DNA from: Petrimonas sulfuriphila
GTDB taxonomy: Bacteria > Bacteroidota > Bacteroidia > Bacteroidales > Dysgonomonadaceae
Length of the DNA stretch: 64,000 nucleotides
Assembly: GCF_051201015.1 (NCBI RefSeq)
Contig: NZ_JBPEHI010000006.1
Direction: 5' to 3' (one strand)
In this document: positions 1-7,978 of the stretch, piece after piece
How positions within the stretch are numbered: the first letter of the stretch is position 1
How the letters are laid out: every line of letters begins with the position of its first letter
The notes under the pieces: model-generated
Told to the model about the DNA's origin: nothing
What the model saw: the letters and a program-made list of their open reading frames with translations, nothing else
The model's database searches: none
Program-made: the position numbers and the translations under genes

Positions 1-2
1 AA

Positions 3-65
3 ACTAAATTTCAAAATGACAAAGAACGATTTGGACCTAATGGACCAGGTTTATTTGATTATTAA
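3..65 (+). CDS. Possible 3' end of a gene cut by the window edge
   Basis: One frame is open from the window start to a TAA at 63-65 and reads as a short hydrophilic, Gly/Pro/Asn-containing tail ending in LFDY, which looks more protein-like than the other two frames. Only about 20 codons are present, so no family can be named. The frame 1 alternative (open to TAG at 91-93) reads as a less natural hydrophobic tail. This is a weak call made only because the following 130 bases look intergenic and AT-rich. Confidence 0.2.
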   Translation, partial: TKFQNDKERFGPNGPGLFDY

Positions 66-197
66 TAACGTCCTAATTTTAATGGGACACTAGTGAACAA
101 GCTTAATAAATAAAAAAAGTGAATATATAAAATTAATTGTTTAATTTTGTCTTAACATTTCTTGCTCATCACATGAATGACAAGATTTTAGATAAGA

Positions 198-815
198 ATG
201 CAAGAAAAAAATAAGCATATTGCGATTGATAATTGTTGGAAAGAATTTTTAGCCAATAAAGACGGATACGACGCCTTTTCTTTCATCTACGACTCCTATG
301 TTCATGATCTCTTATCATACGGGGTAAACCTGGGTTTCGATGAAGATACCTGCAGGGATGCGGTTCACGACGTATTTTGCAAGATTCTTTCCGACAAAAA
401 TAAGTTCCTTAACGTAAATAACCTGACTTCCTATTTATTCAGGGCAGTAAGAAATTATTTGTTCAATTTTCAAAAGAAAAATCATAATTTATCCGATTCC
501 TCCTTCGAGAATATTCCTTTTTTTACTGAAGTCACAACATTGGAATCTCTCATTGACCGGGAAGATACAGAAAAATTAAAACAGACCGTCGAAAATCTAT
601 TGAACCAACTGACTCCGCGCCAAAGAGAAGTTGTTTATTTGAGGTACATGCAGGAGATGGATTATGAGGAGATTGCAGTACTTATGGAAATAAATTATAA
701 TTCGGCAAGAAGGCTTGTTCACCGGAGTATTGAGCATCTACGATCCGTAAATAAAGACTCGGAAAAACCCTTATTTGTTATTTTGGTGGCCCTTACCTAT
801 TACCACTATCTGTAA
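198..815 (+). CDS. ECF RNA polymerase sigma factor (sigma-70 family, Bacteroidota expansion group)
   Basis: This is a 205-residue extracytoplasmic-function sigma factor. Region 2 lies at about residues 25-95 (core-binding and -10 recognition, with the acidic patch ending in DVFCKI) and region 4 at about 135-185, with the helix-turn-helix signature LTPRQREVVYLRYMQE followed by EEIAVLM. The length is usual for the group. It is followed at 936 by a FecR anti-sigma factor and then by a SusC carrying an STN domain, the standard arrangement in which the outer-membrane transporter signals through FecR to free the sigma factor. It probably drives the SusC/SusD operon and perhaps the downstream enzymes. 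The ATG at 198 follows a purine-rich stretch. The C-terminus ends in a short hydrophobic tail. Confidence 0.93.
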   Translation: MQEKNKHIAIDNCWKEFLANKDGYDAFSFIYDSYVHDLLSYGVNLGFDEDTCRDAVHDVFCKILSDKNKFLNVNNLTSYLFRAVRNYLFNFQKKNHNLSDSSFENIPFFTEVTTLESLIDREDTEKLKQTVENLLNQLTPRQREVVYLRYMQEMDYEEIAVLMEINYNSARRLVHRSIEHLRSVNKDSEKPLFVILVALTYYHYL

Positions 816-935
816 ACTCCCTTCTTTAATGTTAAATTTTTATTTTTTCTTTTGTTTTTGACTACAAAAGAAAAGTTCGATTGTCTCTTATATGTATATA
901 TATGTTTTATAAGTTAGTTAAGTTAATTCATGTGA

Positions 936-2111
936 ATGAGTAAAACTAAAAAAATGAAGGAGAATAGATTTACATACAACCCTTATTTTCTGGAAAACAA
1001 AAAATTCATCCAATGGCGGCTCACGCGTGTACCCGAGCTGGAACATTATTGGAACTCTTTCATACGGGAAAATCCCGATCTCGTAGAAGAGTTTCAGAAG
1101 GCTATTGAGATATTCGATAAAATAGCAATTAATAAACGGACGTTCAAGGATACGGATATATTGTACGGGCGGGTTGTTGAAAGTGCCCTGCGGAAGAAAC
1201 AAAGAGAAAAAAGAATTATTTATTCTGTTTCAAGTGTTGCCGCCGTTGCCTTGGTGCTTTTTATTACAACTTTTTATTTTGTTTGGAGGGACGATAACTC
1301 GGAACCCGCAACAACGAGTACGGAAATTGTTGGTAAAACTCTTCCCGAGCAAGACGTGAAGTTGATAGCGGGAGGAAAAGAGTTAAAACTGAACCAGAAT
1401 GTAACACTCCAGTTGAAGAACGGGCAGATTTCCTATACCGATAGTACCGATACCGAAAAAAGAGTTGAAGTTAATAATATCCAGACGAATAAACTCATTG
1501 TCCCCGATGGGAAGCGTTCTTTTCTTATTCTTGCCGATGGAAGTAAGGTCTGGATAAATTCAGGAACGGAGTTGGAATTTCCTACAAAGTTTTCGGGAAA
1601 AACACGTGAAATAATGGTGTCCGGGGAAATCTACATAGATGTTGTCCAATCAGCCAAACAACCCTTTATCGTTCGTACCCCCGATCTGGATGTTCAGGTT
1701 TTCGGAACCCGCTTTAACGTCTCGGCCTATGCTTCGGATAAAACGTCAGCGGTTGTCCTGGTAAACGGAAAAGTAGAAGTGAAAACCAAAGACGATAGAT
1801 CAATCCGGATGAATCCTAACGAAATGGTTGAATTTCGCAATGGGAATATGAATAAAGAAAATGTGGACGTTTCTTTATACACAAGTTGGGTAGAAGGAGT
1901 ATTTATATTTAACCGGACTCCGGTTTCGGAGTTATTTAAAAAGGTCGGCCGCTATTACAACGTCTCTTTCGAAAATGTAGAAAGTGATAAAAGAATCACG
2001 GGAAAACTTTATTTATCGGAGAATCTGCATGATGTCATATCTTCAATTTCCCTTTTGACAGGAAAAAAATATATGATTGAAGGCAATATCATAAAAGTTA
2101 TAAACAAATAA
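936..2111 (+). CDS. FecR-family anti-sigma factor
   Basis: The 391-residue protein has a cytoplasmic N-terminal part (about residues 1-92), one membrane helix at about 94-117 and a periplasmic part containing the FecR domain (about 190-290, with VPDGKRSFLILADGS and FGTRFNVSAY motifs), then a C-terminal DUF4974-like domain (about 320-391). Proteins of this build hold an ECF sigma factor at the inner membrane and release it when a SusC/FecA-type receptor contacts the periplasmic domain through its STN domain. Its position between the sigma factor and the STN-bearing SusC fits this. An ATG at 954 is a possible alternative start; I kept 936. It is separated from the sigma gene by 120 bases, so it could have its own promoter. 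Confidence 0.93.
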   Translation: MSKTKKMKENRFTYNPYFLENKKFIQWRLTRVPELEHYWNSFIRENPDLVEEFQKAIEIFDKIAINKRTFKDTDILYGRVVESALRKKQREKRIIYSVSSVAAVALVLFITTFYFVWRDDNSEPATTSTEIVGKTLPEQDVKLIAGGKELKLNQNVTLQLKNGQISYTDSTDTEKRVEVNNIQTNKLIVPDGKRSFLILADGSKVWINSGTELEFPTKFSGKTREIMVSGEIYIDVVQSAKQPFIVRTPDLDVQVFGTRFNVSAYASDKTSAVVLVNGKVEVKTKDDRSIRMNPNEMVEFRNGNMNKENVDVSLYTSWVEGVFIFNRTPVSELFKKVGRYYNVSFENVESDKRITGKLYLSENLHDVISSISLLTGKKYMIEGNIIKVINK

Positions 2112-2236
2112 AAAATGTTGCTTATGGATAGATAAAAAAAAAGAAGGCCGAGAGATGTTGCCGCACCACTCGACCAGAAAAATTAATTCACAAGATAATC
2201 CAAATTATTTCGTAAACTAAAATCTATGACAAATGT

Positions 2237-5200
2237 ATGAAACAAAAAATTAACAATGAAATTATTATACCAAAAAGATATAATAGAGTTCTAAAAATCA
2301 TGAAAATATCTGCGTTATTGTTTTTTCTGTGTACGTTTTGCGTATTGGGAGAGGATATTTATTCGCAAAACAATGAAGTTACTTTGAATCTGAAAAATGT
2401 TACGATCAAAGATGCAATTTCTGAAATAGAAAAAGAAACAGGTTACGTTTTTATATTCAATGAAGATGTTGAGATCAGGTTGAAAGGGCGTGTAACTATA
2501 GATGTCGGAAGTAAACCGATAGATACCGTTTTAAGTCAGTTATTGAGAGGAAAGGATCTAGATTACAATATAATAGCGAAACAGATCACACTTTTTGTCA
2601 ACAACAAGAAGGGAAATATATATGTACCTACAAGTCAGGTAGCTCTGAAGATCGAGCCCCAACAGCAAGGTAACACGGTTAAAGGAAAAATTGTAGATGA
2701 ACGCGGTGAGCCTCTCCCGGGGGTAACCGTAGTAGTAAAAGGCACATCGATAGGCACCACTAGTGATGTTGATGGAAATTATGTTTTGCATATGGTTTCT
2801 AAAAATTCAGTTCTCACTTTTTCGTTTGTGGGTATGCGCACTCAAGAAGTGGAGGTAGGAAATCAAACAACCATAAATGCTATTATGGCAGAAGAAACAA
2901 TTGGGTTGGAAGAAATTATAGCTGTCGGGTATGGCACCATTAGAAAACGAGATGTTTCAACATCCATAGCATCCGTTACTTCCGAAAGTTTGAAAGACAA
3001 GCCTGTCTCCAGTTATTTACAAGCTATGGCAGGAAAATTGGCCGGAGTCAGAATTTTTACGTCCAACAATGTTCCGGGAGGCGGGTCAAATGTGCGCATA
3101 CGCGGCGTTAACTCAATCAATGCGTCCAATGCTCCTTTGACGGTTATAGACGGATTCCCCATCTCTGACGGTTACAATCAAACGGAAAATTTGTTCGGTT
3201 CCATTAATACGAGCGATATTGAATCTATTGAAGTGCTGAAAGACGCCTCTTCAAGTGCCATTTATGGTGCCCGGGCGGCAAACGGGGTTATTCTGATTAC
3301 TACCAAAAAGGGAAAGATTGGAAAGCCTACCATAAGCGTGAACATCAGTACCGGTTTTGAGAATATGATCAATAAACTGGATGTTCTCAACCGGGAAGAT
3401 TACTTAAGTTTTGTCGAAGATTCACGTTCTCAAGCCTATATTATTGAAGATCCAGGCTATGGTTCGGATAATCCGAATGTTTCGAATTGGTCGTGGAGCG
3501 ACAATACTGCGCTCCGGTTGGACAATATGATGAAATACTCGTCCGTTGCCGGGCCTATGCAACAGCCGGGTAACTTGTATCAGCGCTGGTACACCATAAT
3601 CCCCGAAGTGTATGCCCAACCTTATGACACTGACTGGCAGGATGTCGGCACTCAAACCGGAATGGTACAGGATATTCAATTGTCGGCGACGGGTGGAACC
3701 GATAACTTGAAGTATATGATTTCCGGAGGGTATTTTAATCAAGAAGGAATCATGGAAGCGACCGGTTATGAGCGTTATTCTTTGAGATCAAATATTGAAT
3801 TAAAGATCAACAACTGGTTGAAAACAGGACTATTGTTAGCTCCCAGTATGGAAAATACCCGATTGCCCAATGCTCCGGAAACTTACTTTCAAAGCTTGAT
3901 CACCTACATTCCTTTGTTGGCACCGTATGATGAAAACGGAGACCCCTCGTGGTTAGGTTATTTCCCCGGCCAACCTGGCCCTTGGAACTGGATGGAATGG
4001 AATATGGGTGCTGGGGTTAACCCACTGGTAAACAGTTTAATTAATGATAAGAGACGGACAATAAAAAGTCTCTCTACTGTTTTTGGAGAAATCAAATTAA
4101 CCAAAGATCTTACTTTTCGTTCGGAGTTTCACACGGAGTATAAAAATTGGGAACGCAACAGGTTCGTCCCCAAAGCCTATCCTACAGCCGGTGCCTATAC
4201 CGACAGATCTAGAGGGGCACACGAAACCTCTTCGCGGTTACATTGGAACTGGCAAAATTTTCTGACATTCACCCGGACTTTTGGAAAACACAATGTTAAT
4301 GCCGTTTTAGGATATTCAGCCGAAGAAATTTCGTATATGTCAAGTTTTATGGAAAAATACGATTTTCCGTCGGATAACATTACTACTTTGAATCAGGCGC
4401 TTACTATATTGAAAGCAGATGATGTTCGCACCAATAAATCGAGTGAAGCAATGATAGGAAGTTATGCAAGGGCTATGTATAATTATGTGGGGAAATATTA
4501 TTTAACGGCGAGTGTCCGGCGGGACGGTTCCTCCAAGTTCGGATTTGAGAAAAAATGGGGCGTATTTCCTTCCTTCTCAGCGGCATGGCGTATGTCGGAC
4601 GAGTCGTTTTTCACTCCGCTCACGAAGTATATCAATGACCTTAAATTACGCGGAGGATATGGTGTTATCGGTAATTCAGGCATTTCCAATTACCGGGCAT
4701 TAAGTGTTCTCGGAGCTAGTCCTTATGTGGAGGGAATCGGTTCAACGGTATCGGCCGGATACGCTTTTGACAGGGTTCCCAATCCCGATTTGGGATGGGA
4801 GTCGAATACGGAATACGATTTCGGAGTTGATATGGAACTTTTTAACAGTCGTATCTCATTTTCAATGGACTATTTTTATAAACATACGACCAATATGTTG
4901 TTCGATATGCCTTTACCGAGAATCACCGGTTTCAGTTCTTATACGAAAAATATTGGTTCCATGCGCAACCGGGGATTGGAGTATGAATTAACTTCTCGGA
5001 ACCTTACAGGGACATTTAATTGGACGACCGATTTGAATCTGTCTTATTACAGAAACCGGGTTTTAGACACAGGTGAAGATAAACGTCCGTTAATCTCTAA
5101 CAACGGTTATACAATAGAAGGAAAACCGTTGTCGGGCCTATGGGGTTCCTATTTCTTAGGTCCTTATAAAGATTGGGAAGATGTAAAAACAAATCCTATC

Positions 5201-5824
5201 AACAATTCTACTTATCCGACATGGAGGCAGCGTTCGTCCCCGGGTACGTCCAAGCTTTTTGACGTGAATGGTGATGGCGTAATTGACGGATCCGATAATA
5301 CAATTCTCGGGAATCCTACACCCGATTTTATTTGGGGTATGACCAATACGTTTGAATACAACGGATTCGACCTAGTTATTCAAATCAATGGCGTTCAGGG
5401 GGGCGATCATATATTGACGAATATGGAATCTGTTTTGGTATGGAATAGCGGAAGTACGAACGTTTCGTACGAGTATTTCAACAATTATTGGCGTCCCGAT
5501 AGGCCCGATGCAAAATACCCTGTCCCCAACCGGAAAAGAGGAGATACCACACAGAGTAGAGGAACTACAGTTTTTGATGGTAGTTATATGAATATTCAAA
5601 ATATTACATTCGGATATTCTCTTCCTAAAAGTCTCCTGAGAAAAATAGATGTTTCCAACCTGCGCATTTACACCAGTATTCAGAACGCGTTGTTTTTGAC
5701 TAAATATCCGGGGTATAATCCCGATGTCAATCAATCCGGGAATTCCGCATTATCCCAGGGAACTGATGCCGGCGCCTATCCTCTTACGAGAATTGTATCG
5801 TTTGGTCTCAATGTTTCACTATAA
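2237..5824 (+). CDS. SusC/RagA-type TonB-dependent outer-membrane transporter with STN domain
   Basis: The 1195-residue protein has a signal peptide with a long N-terminal extension (hydrophobic core about residues 26-40), an STN domain at about 47-117, a carboxypeptidase-regulatory-like beta-sandwich at about 148-235 (VKGKIVDERGEPLPGV), a TonB plug at about 240-360 and a C-terminal beta-barrel. The SusC signature SSAIYGARAANGVILITTKKG-like stretch is present near residue 340. SusC proteins import oligosaccharides, or less often peptides, with a SusD lid and TonB energy. The STN domain marks it as a signal transducer to the FecR protein encoded just upstream. The SusD gene starts 15 bases after its stop, so the two are co-transcribed. 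Confidence 0.97.
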   Translation: MKQKINNEIIIPKRYNRVLKIMKISALLFFLCTFCVLGEDIYSQNNEVTLNLKNVTIKDAISEIEKETGYVFIFNEDVEIRLKGRVTIDVGSKPIDTVLSQLLRGKDLDYNIIAKQITLFVNNKKGNIYVPTSQVALKIEPQQQGNTVKGKIVDERGEPLPGVTVVVKGTSIGTTSDVDGNYVLHMVSKNSVLTFSFVGMRTQEVEVGNQTTINAIMAEETIGLEEIIAVGYGTIRKRDVSTSIASVTSESLKDKPVSSYLQAMAGKLAGVRIFTSNNVPGGGSNVRIRGVNSINASNAPLTVIDGFPISDGYNQTENLFGSINTSDIESIEVLKDASSSAIYGARAANGVILITTKKGKIGKPTISVNISTGFENMINKLDVLNREDYLSFVEDSRSQAYIIEDPGYGSDNPNVSNWSWSDNTALRLDNMMKYSSVAGPMQQPGNLYQRWYTIIPEVYAQPYDTDWQDVGTQTGMVQDIQLSATGGTDNLKYMISGGYFNQEGIMEATGYERYSLRSNIELKINNWLKTGLLLAPSMENTRLPNAPETYFQSLITYIPLLAPYDENGDPSWLGYFPGQPGPWNWMEWNMGAGVNPLVNSLINDKRRTIKSLSTVFGEIKLTKDLTFRSEFHTEYKNWERNRFVPKAYPTAGAYTDRSRGAHETSSRLHWNWQNFLTFTRTFGKHNVNAVLGYSAEEISYMSSFMEKYDFPSDNITTLNQALTILKADDVRTNKSSEAMIGSYARAMYNYVGKYYLTASVRRDGSSKFGFEKKWGVFPSFSAAWRMSDESFFTPLTKYINDLKLRGGYGVIGNSGISNYRALSVLGASPYVEGIGSTVSAGYAFDRVPNPDLGWESNTEYDFGVDMELFNSRISFSMDYFYKHTTNMLFDMPLPRITGFSSYTKNIGSMRNRGLEYELTSRNLTGTFNWTTDLNLSYYRNRVLDTGEDKRPLISNNGYTIEGKPLSGLWGSYFLGPYKDWEDVKTNPINNSTYPTWRQRSSPGTSKLFDVNGDGVIDGSDNTILGNPTPDFIWGMTNTFEYNGFDLVIQINGVQGGDHILTNMESVLVWNSGSTNVSYEYFNNYWRPDRPDAKYPVPNRKRGDTTQSRGTTVFDGSYMNIQNITFGYSLPKSLLRKIDVSNLRIYTSIQNALFLTKYPGYNPDVNQSGNSALSQGTDAGAYPLTRIVSFGLNVSL

Positions 5825-5839
5825 TAAATTTTGATTCGT

Positions 5840-7312
5840 ATGAAAAAAATAGTATCGATCATATTGTTTTCAGTAATCATATTATCCGGGTGCTCTGATT
5901 CATTCTTGAACAGGTGGCCTGAAGACACGCTTACTTCCGGAAGTTATTATAAGAGTGTGGAAGATATCAAAGCAGGAGTAATGGGGGTATACGCCCCTTA
6001 TCAAGGACTTTACAACCACGGTGGGGTAACAGCCTACATTGAATTGGTTTCGGATGACGGCTCATTGCCCTTCGATGTGAATTTTTACAATTCTTTTTAC
6101 AAAACCAACGAATTTTCTTTGCCGGACCTATGGAACGGTTATTATAAAATTGTGGTGAATGCAAACGATGTCATGGCTATAATCGATGCCTACACTCCCA
6201 AGGATGATACGGAAGCAACCTTACTTAAAGCCTACAAGGGAGAAGTATCGTTTCTGCGTGCATTTGCTTATTTTAATTTAGTGAGACTTTACGGTGATGT
6301 ACCTATGGTGATAAAGCATTTTGAGTCTCCGTCTGAAGCTTATGGGATAGGACGTATGCCCGTTAATGAAATATATTCAAAAGTCATTATTCCCGATCTT
6401 GAATTTGCTTTTGAAAATTGTTTCAAAAAGGGCGATACGCAATTGAAAGGCAGGGAAGCTGCTGTAACCAAGGGAGCTGCTTTAACCATACTCGGAGAAG
6501 TTTATCTCACGATGAAAAATTATGAGGGGGCGGAAACAGCCCTTAAAAAACTTATTGTTGATAAGGCGGCTGGTGATAAATATGCGTTGATCAGTGATTA
6601 TTCACGAATATGGCTTCCTGAAAATAAATTTAATTCGGAGTCCATTTTCGAAATCAATTATAATCGTGCAGCGGGTTTTCCGAGTTATCATTACCGGAAT
6701 ATGTCTTCGGTTGGACGAAATCTATATAAGGTTACTACTACCAGTTCTAAATTTGTTGGGCATAAAAACCTGATGGATGAATTTGTAGCTTACGAAGAAT
6801 GGACACGGTATAAAGTAACTGTGGACTCAGGCTGGCACGCAACCAATAACCTGATTACTCCCATACCGTTAAAAATGATGCCTCCCCTTAAAGGAATTAC
6901 GGCATACGACAAGATTGGATGTGATTATAATTTTATGATTACCCGATATGCCGATGCATTATTGATGTACGCTGAAGCATTGATGATGCTCAACAGGAAA
7001 GAAGAGGCGGTGGCTTATGTTAATCAGGTAAGGGCAAGGGTTGCGATGCCTGCTATTACGGCAGCCGATTTAAACATAGACCGGATGTTGCACGAACGCA
7101 GAATGGAACTCACTTTTGAAGGGCATCGCTATTTCGATATCATTCGTACCAGTAAAGCGGTGGAATATATTTCTCGCGAATTGATGAGCAGTAATGATTA
7201 TGAAGACAGGATTTTAAGAACCAGCCCAATCCCGGAATATCAATTATTATTGCCCATTCCGGTAGGGGAAATTCAGAAAGACCAGACCTTGACACAAAAT
7301 CCTGGTTATTAA
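5840..7312 (+). CDS. SusD/RagB-family surface glycan-binding lipoprotein
   Basis: SusD-like lipoproteins sit on the outer face of the outer membrane as the lid of the SusC transporter and bind incoming glycan. The leader ends in a lipobox (LSGC, followed by Ser-Asp). The body is helical with TPR-like segments, and the C-terminus has the usual SusD pattern (ERRMELTFEGHRYFDIIR near residue 420; a final PIP-VGEI-QNPGY tail). I chose the ATG at 5840, which gives a standard lipoprotein leader, over an in-frame TTG at 5831. The length, about 490 residues, is normal. Tight spacing to the SusC gene upstream and a small lipoprotein gene 25 bases downstream indicate one operon. Confidence 0.96.
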   Translation: MKKIVSIILFSVIILSGCSDSFLNRWPEDTLTSGSYYKSVEDIKAGVMGVYAPYQGLYNHGGVTAYIELVSDDGSLPFDVNFYNSFYKTNEFSLPDLWNGYYKIVVNANDVMAIIDAYTPKDDTEATLLKAYKGEVSFLRAFAYFNLVRLYGDVPMVIKHFESPSEAYGIGRMPVNEIYSKVIIPDLEFAFENCFKKGDTQLKGREAAVTKGAALTILGEVYLTMKNYEGAETALKKLIVDKAAGDKYALISDYSRIWLPENKFNSESIFEINYNRAAGFPSYHYRNMSSVGRNLYKVTTTSSKFVGHKNLMDEFVAYEEWTRYKVTVDSGWHATNNLITPIPLKMMPPLKGITAYDKIGCDYNFMITRYADALLMYAEALMMLNRKEEAVAYVNQVRARVAMPAITAADLNIDRMLHERRMELTFEGHRYFDIIRTSKAVEYISRELMSSNDYEDRILRTSPIPEYQLLLPIPVGEIQKDQTLTQNPGY

Positions 7313-7337
7313 AATCAATTATTTAATAAGATAAATT

Positions 7338-7853
7338 ATGAAAAGAATACTATATATTGCTATTTTGTTTTTCACGGCTCTATTGACCTGCGTATCGTGT
7401 TTGATGGAGGATAATGTAAAGAATCCTGTGGTGGATGACGTGAAGTTTTTCATGACCAATGCCGACTTAAAAGATTCGCTTATAACGCAAATATTCAACG
7501 ATAATCAAATAAAAATTTCGATTTACACCGATGCGGATTTAGTGACTATTTGGCCGGGAGCCATCAGAACCGTAATGAAGAAGAAAGAAAATGGCAAAAC
7601 GGATATTGACTCTCTCGATATGTTTAATCATCCGGTGCTTGTAAGAAGCGATGACTTTACGGATTATGGACTGGTGGGAGCAAAAGGAGTTGCGACCTCC
7701 TTAGGAGATGATGGAGGATGGTACGCATGGTACACTTACCCTTCTCCCGGAGATTTCACATTGACGGTAGTTGCCACAAACCACGGCTACGACAGTCCGG
7801 ATTTAAAAAGGGCCATTTTTACAAAAACGGTCACAGTAAATAAAAAACCATAA
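7338..7853 (+). CDS. Small surface lipoprotein downstream of SusD (unknown function)
   Basis: The 171-residue protein has a lipoprotein leader with cysteines at the cleavage region (CVSC). The rest is predicted beta-rich and resembles an immunoglobulin/PKD-like domain, with a typical YTYPSPGDFTLTVVATN edge near residue 140. Small lipoproteins in this place of a Sus locus are often surface glycan-binding proteins (SusE/F or SGBP roles), but I do not recognise a named family, so glycan binding is inferred from context. It is the last gene before a strong hairpin at 7884-7918, which suggests that the SusC-SusD-lipoprotein unit ends here. Confidence 0.7.
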   Translation: MKRILYIAILFFTALLTCVSCLMEDNVKNPVVDDVKFFMTNADLKDSLITQIFNDNQIKISIYTDADLVTIWPGAIRTVMKKKENGKTDIDSLDMFNHPVLVRSDDFTDYGLVGAKGVATSLGDDGGWYAWYTYPSPGDFTLTVVATNHGYDSPDLKRAIFTKTVTVNKKP

Positions 7854-7883
7854 TAAGCACAGATAATAAATGCGGTTTTTAAC

Positions 7884-7918
7884 AATCCGTCAGACCGATT
7901 TAAGCGGTCTGACGGATT
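7884..7918 (+). terminator. Strong hairpin closing the SusCD operon
   Basis: A perfect 14-base-pair stem (left arm 7884-7897, right arm 7905-7918) closes a 7-base loop. It lies 30 bases after the lipoprotein stop and is followed by only a short T-run, so it may attenuate transcription or stabilise the mRNA rather than terminate fully. That would give higher expression of SusCD than of the enzyme block that follows. Confidence 0.75.
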
Positions 7919-7978
7919 TGGACAACGATATTTAAGTAAAAAAATACGTCGCGTTTATTATGTAAAAAAGTCATTAAA

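Noticed and set aside
2700..5800. Possible frameshift or truncation of the SusC gene
   Set aside because: The frame is continuous over 1195 residues with all domains in order and a normal barrel end.
5831..5839. TTG start for SusD
   Set aside because: The ATG three codons later gives a standard lipoprotein leader and better spacing from the SusC stop.
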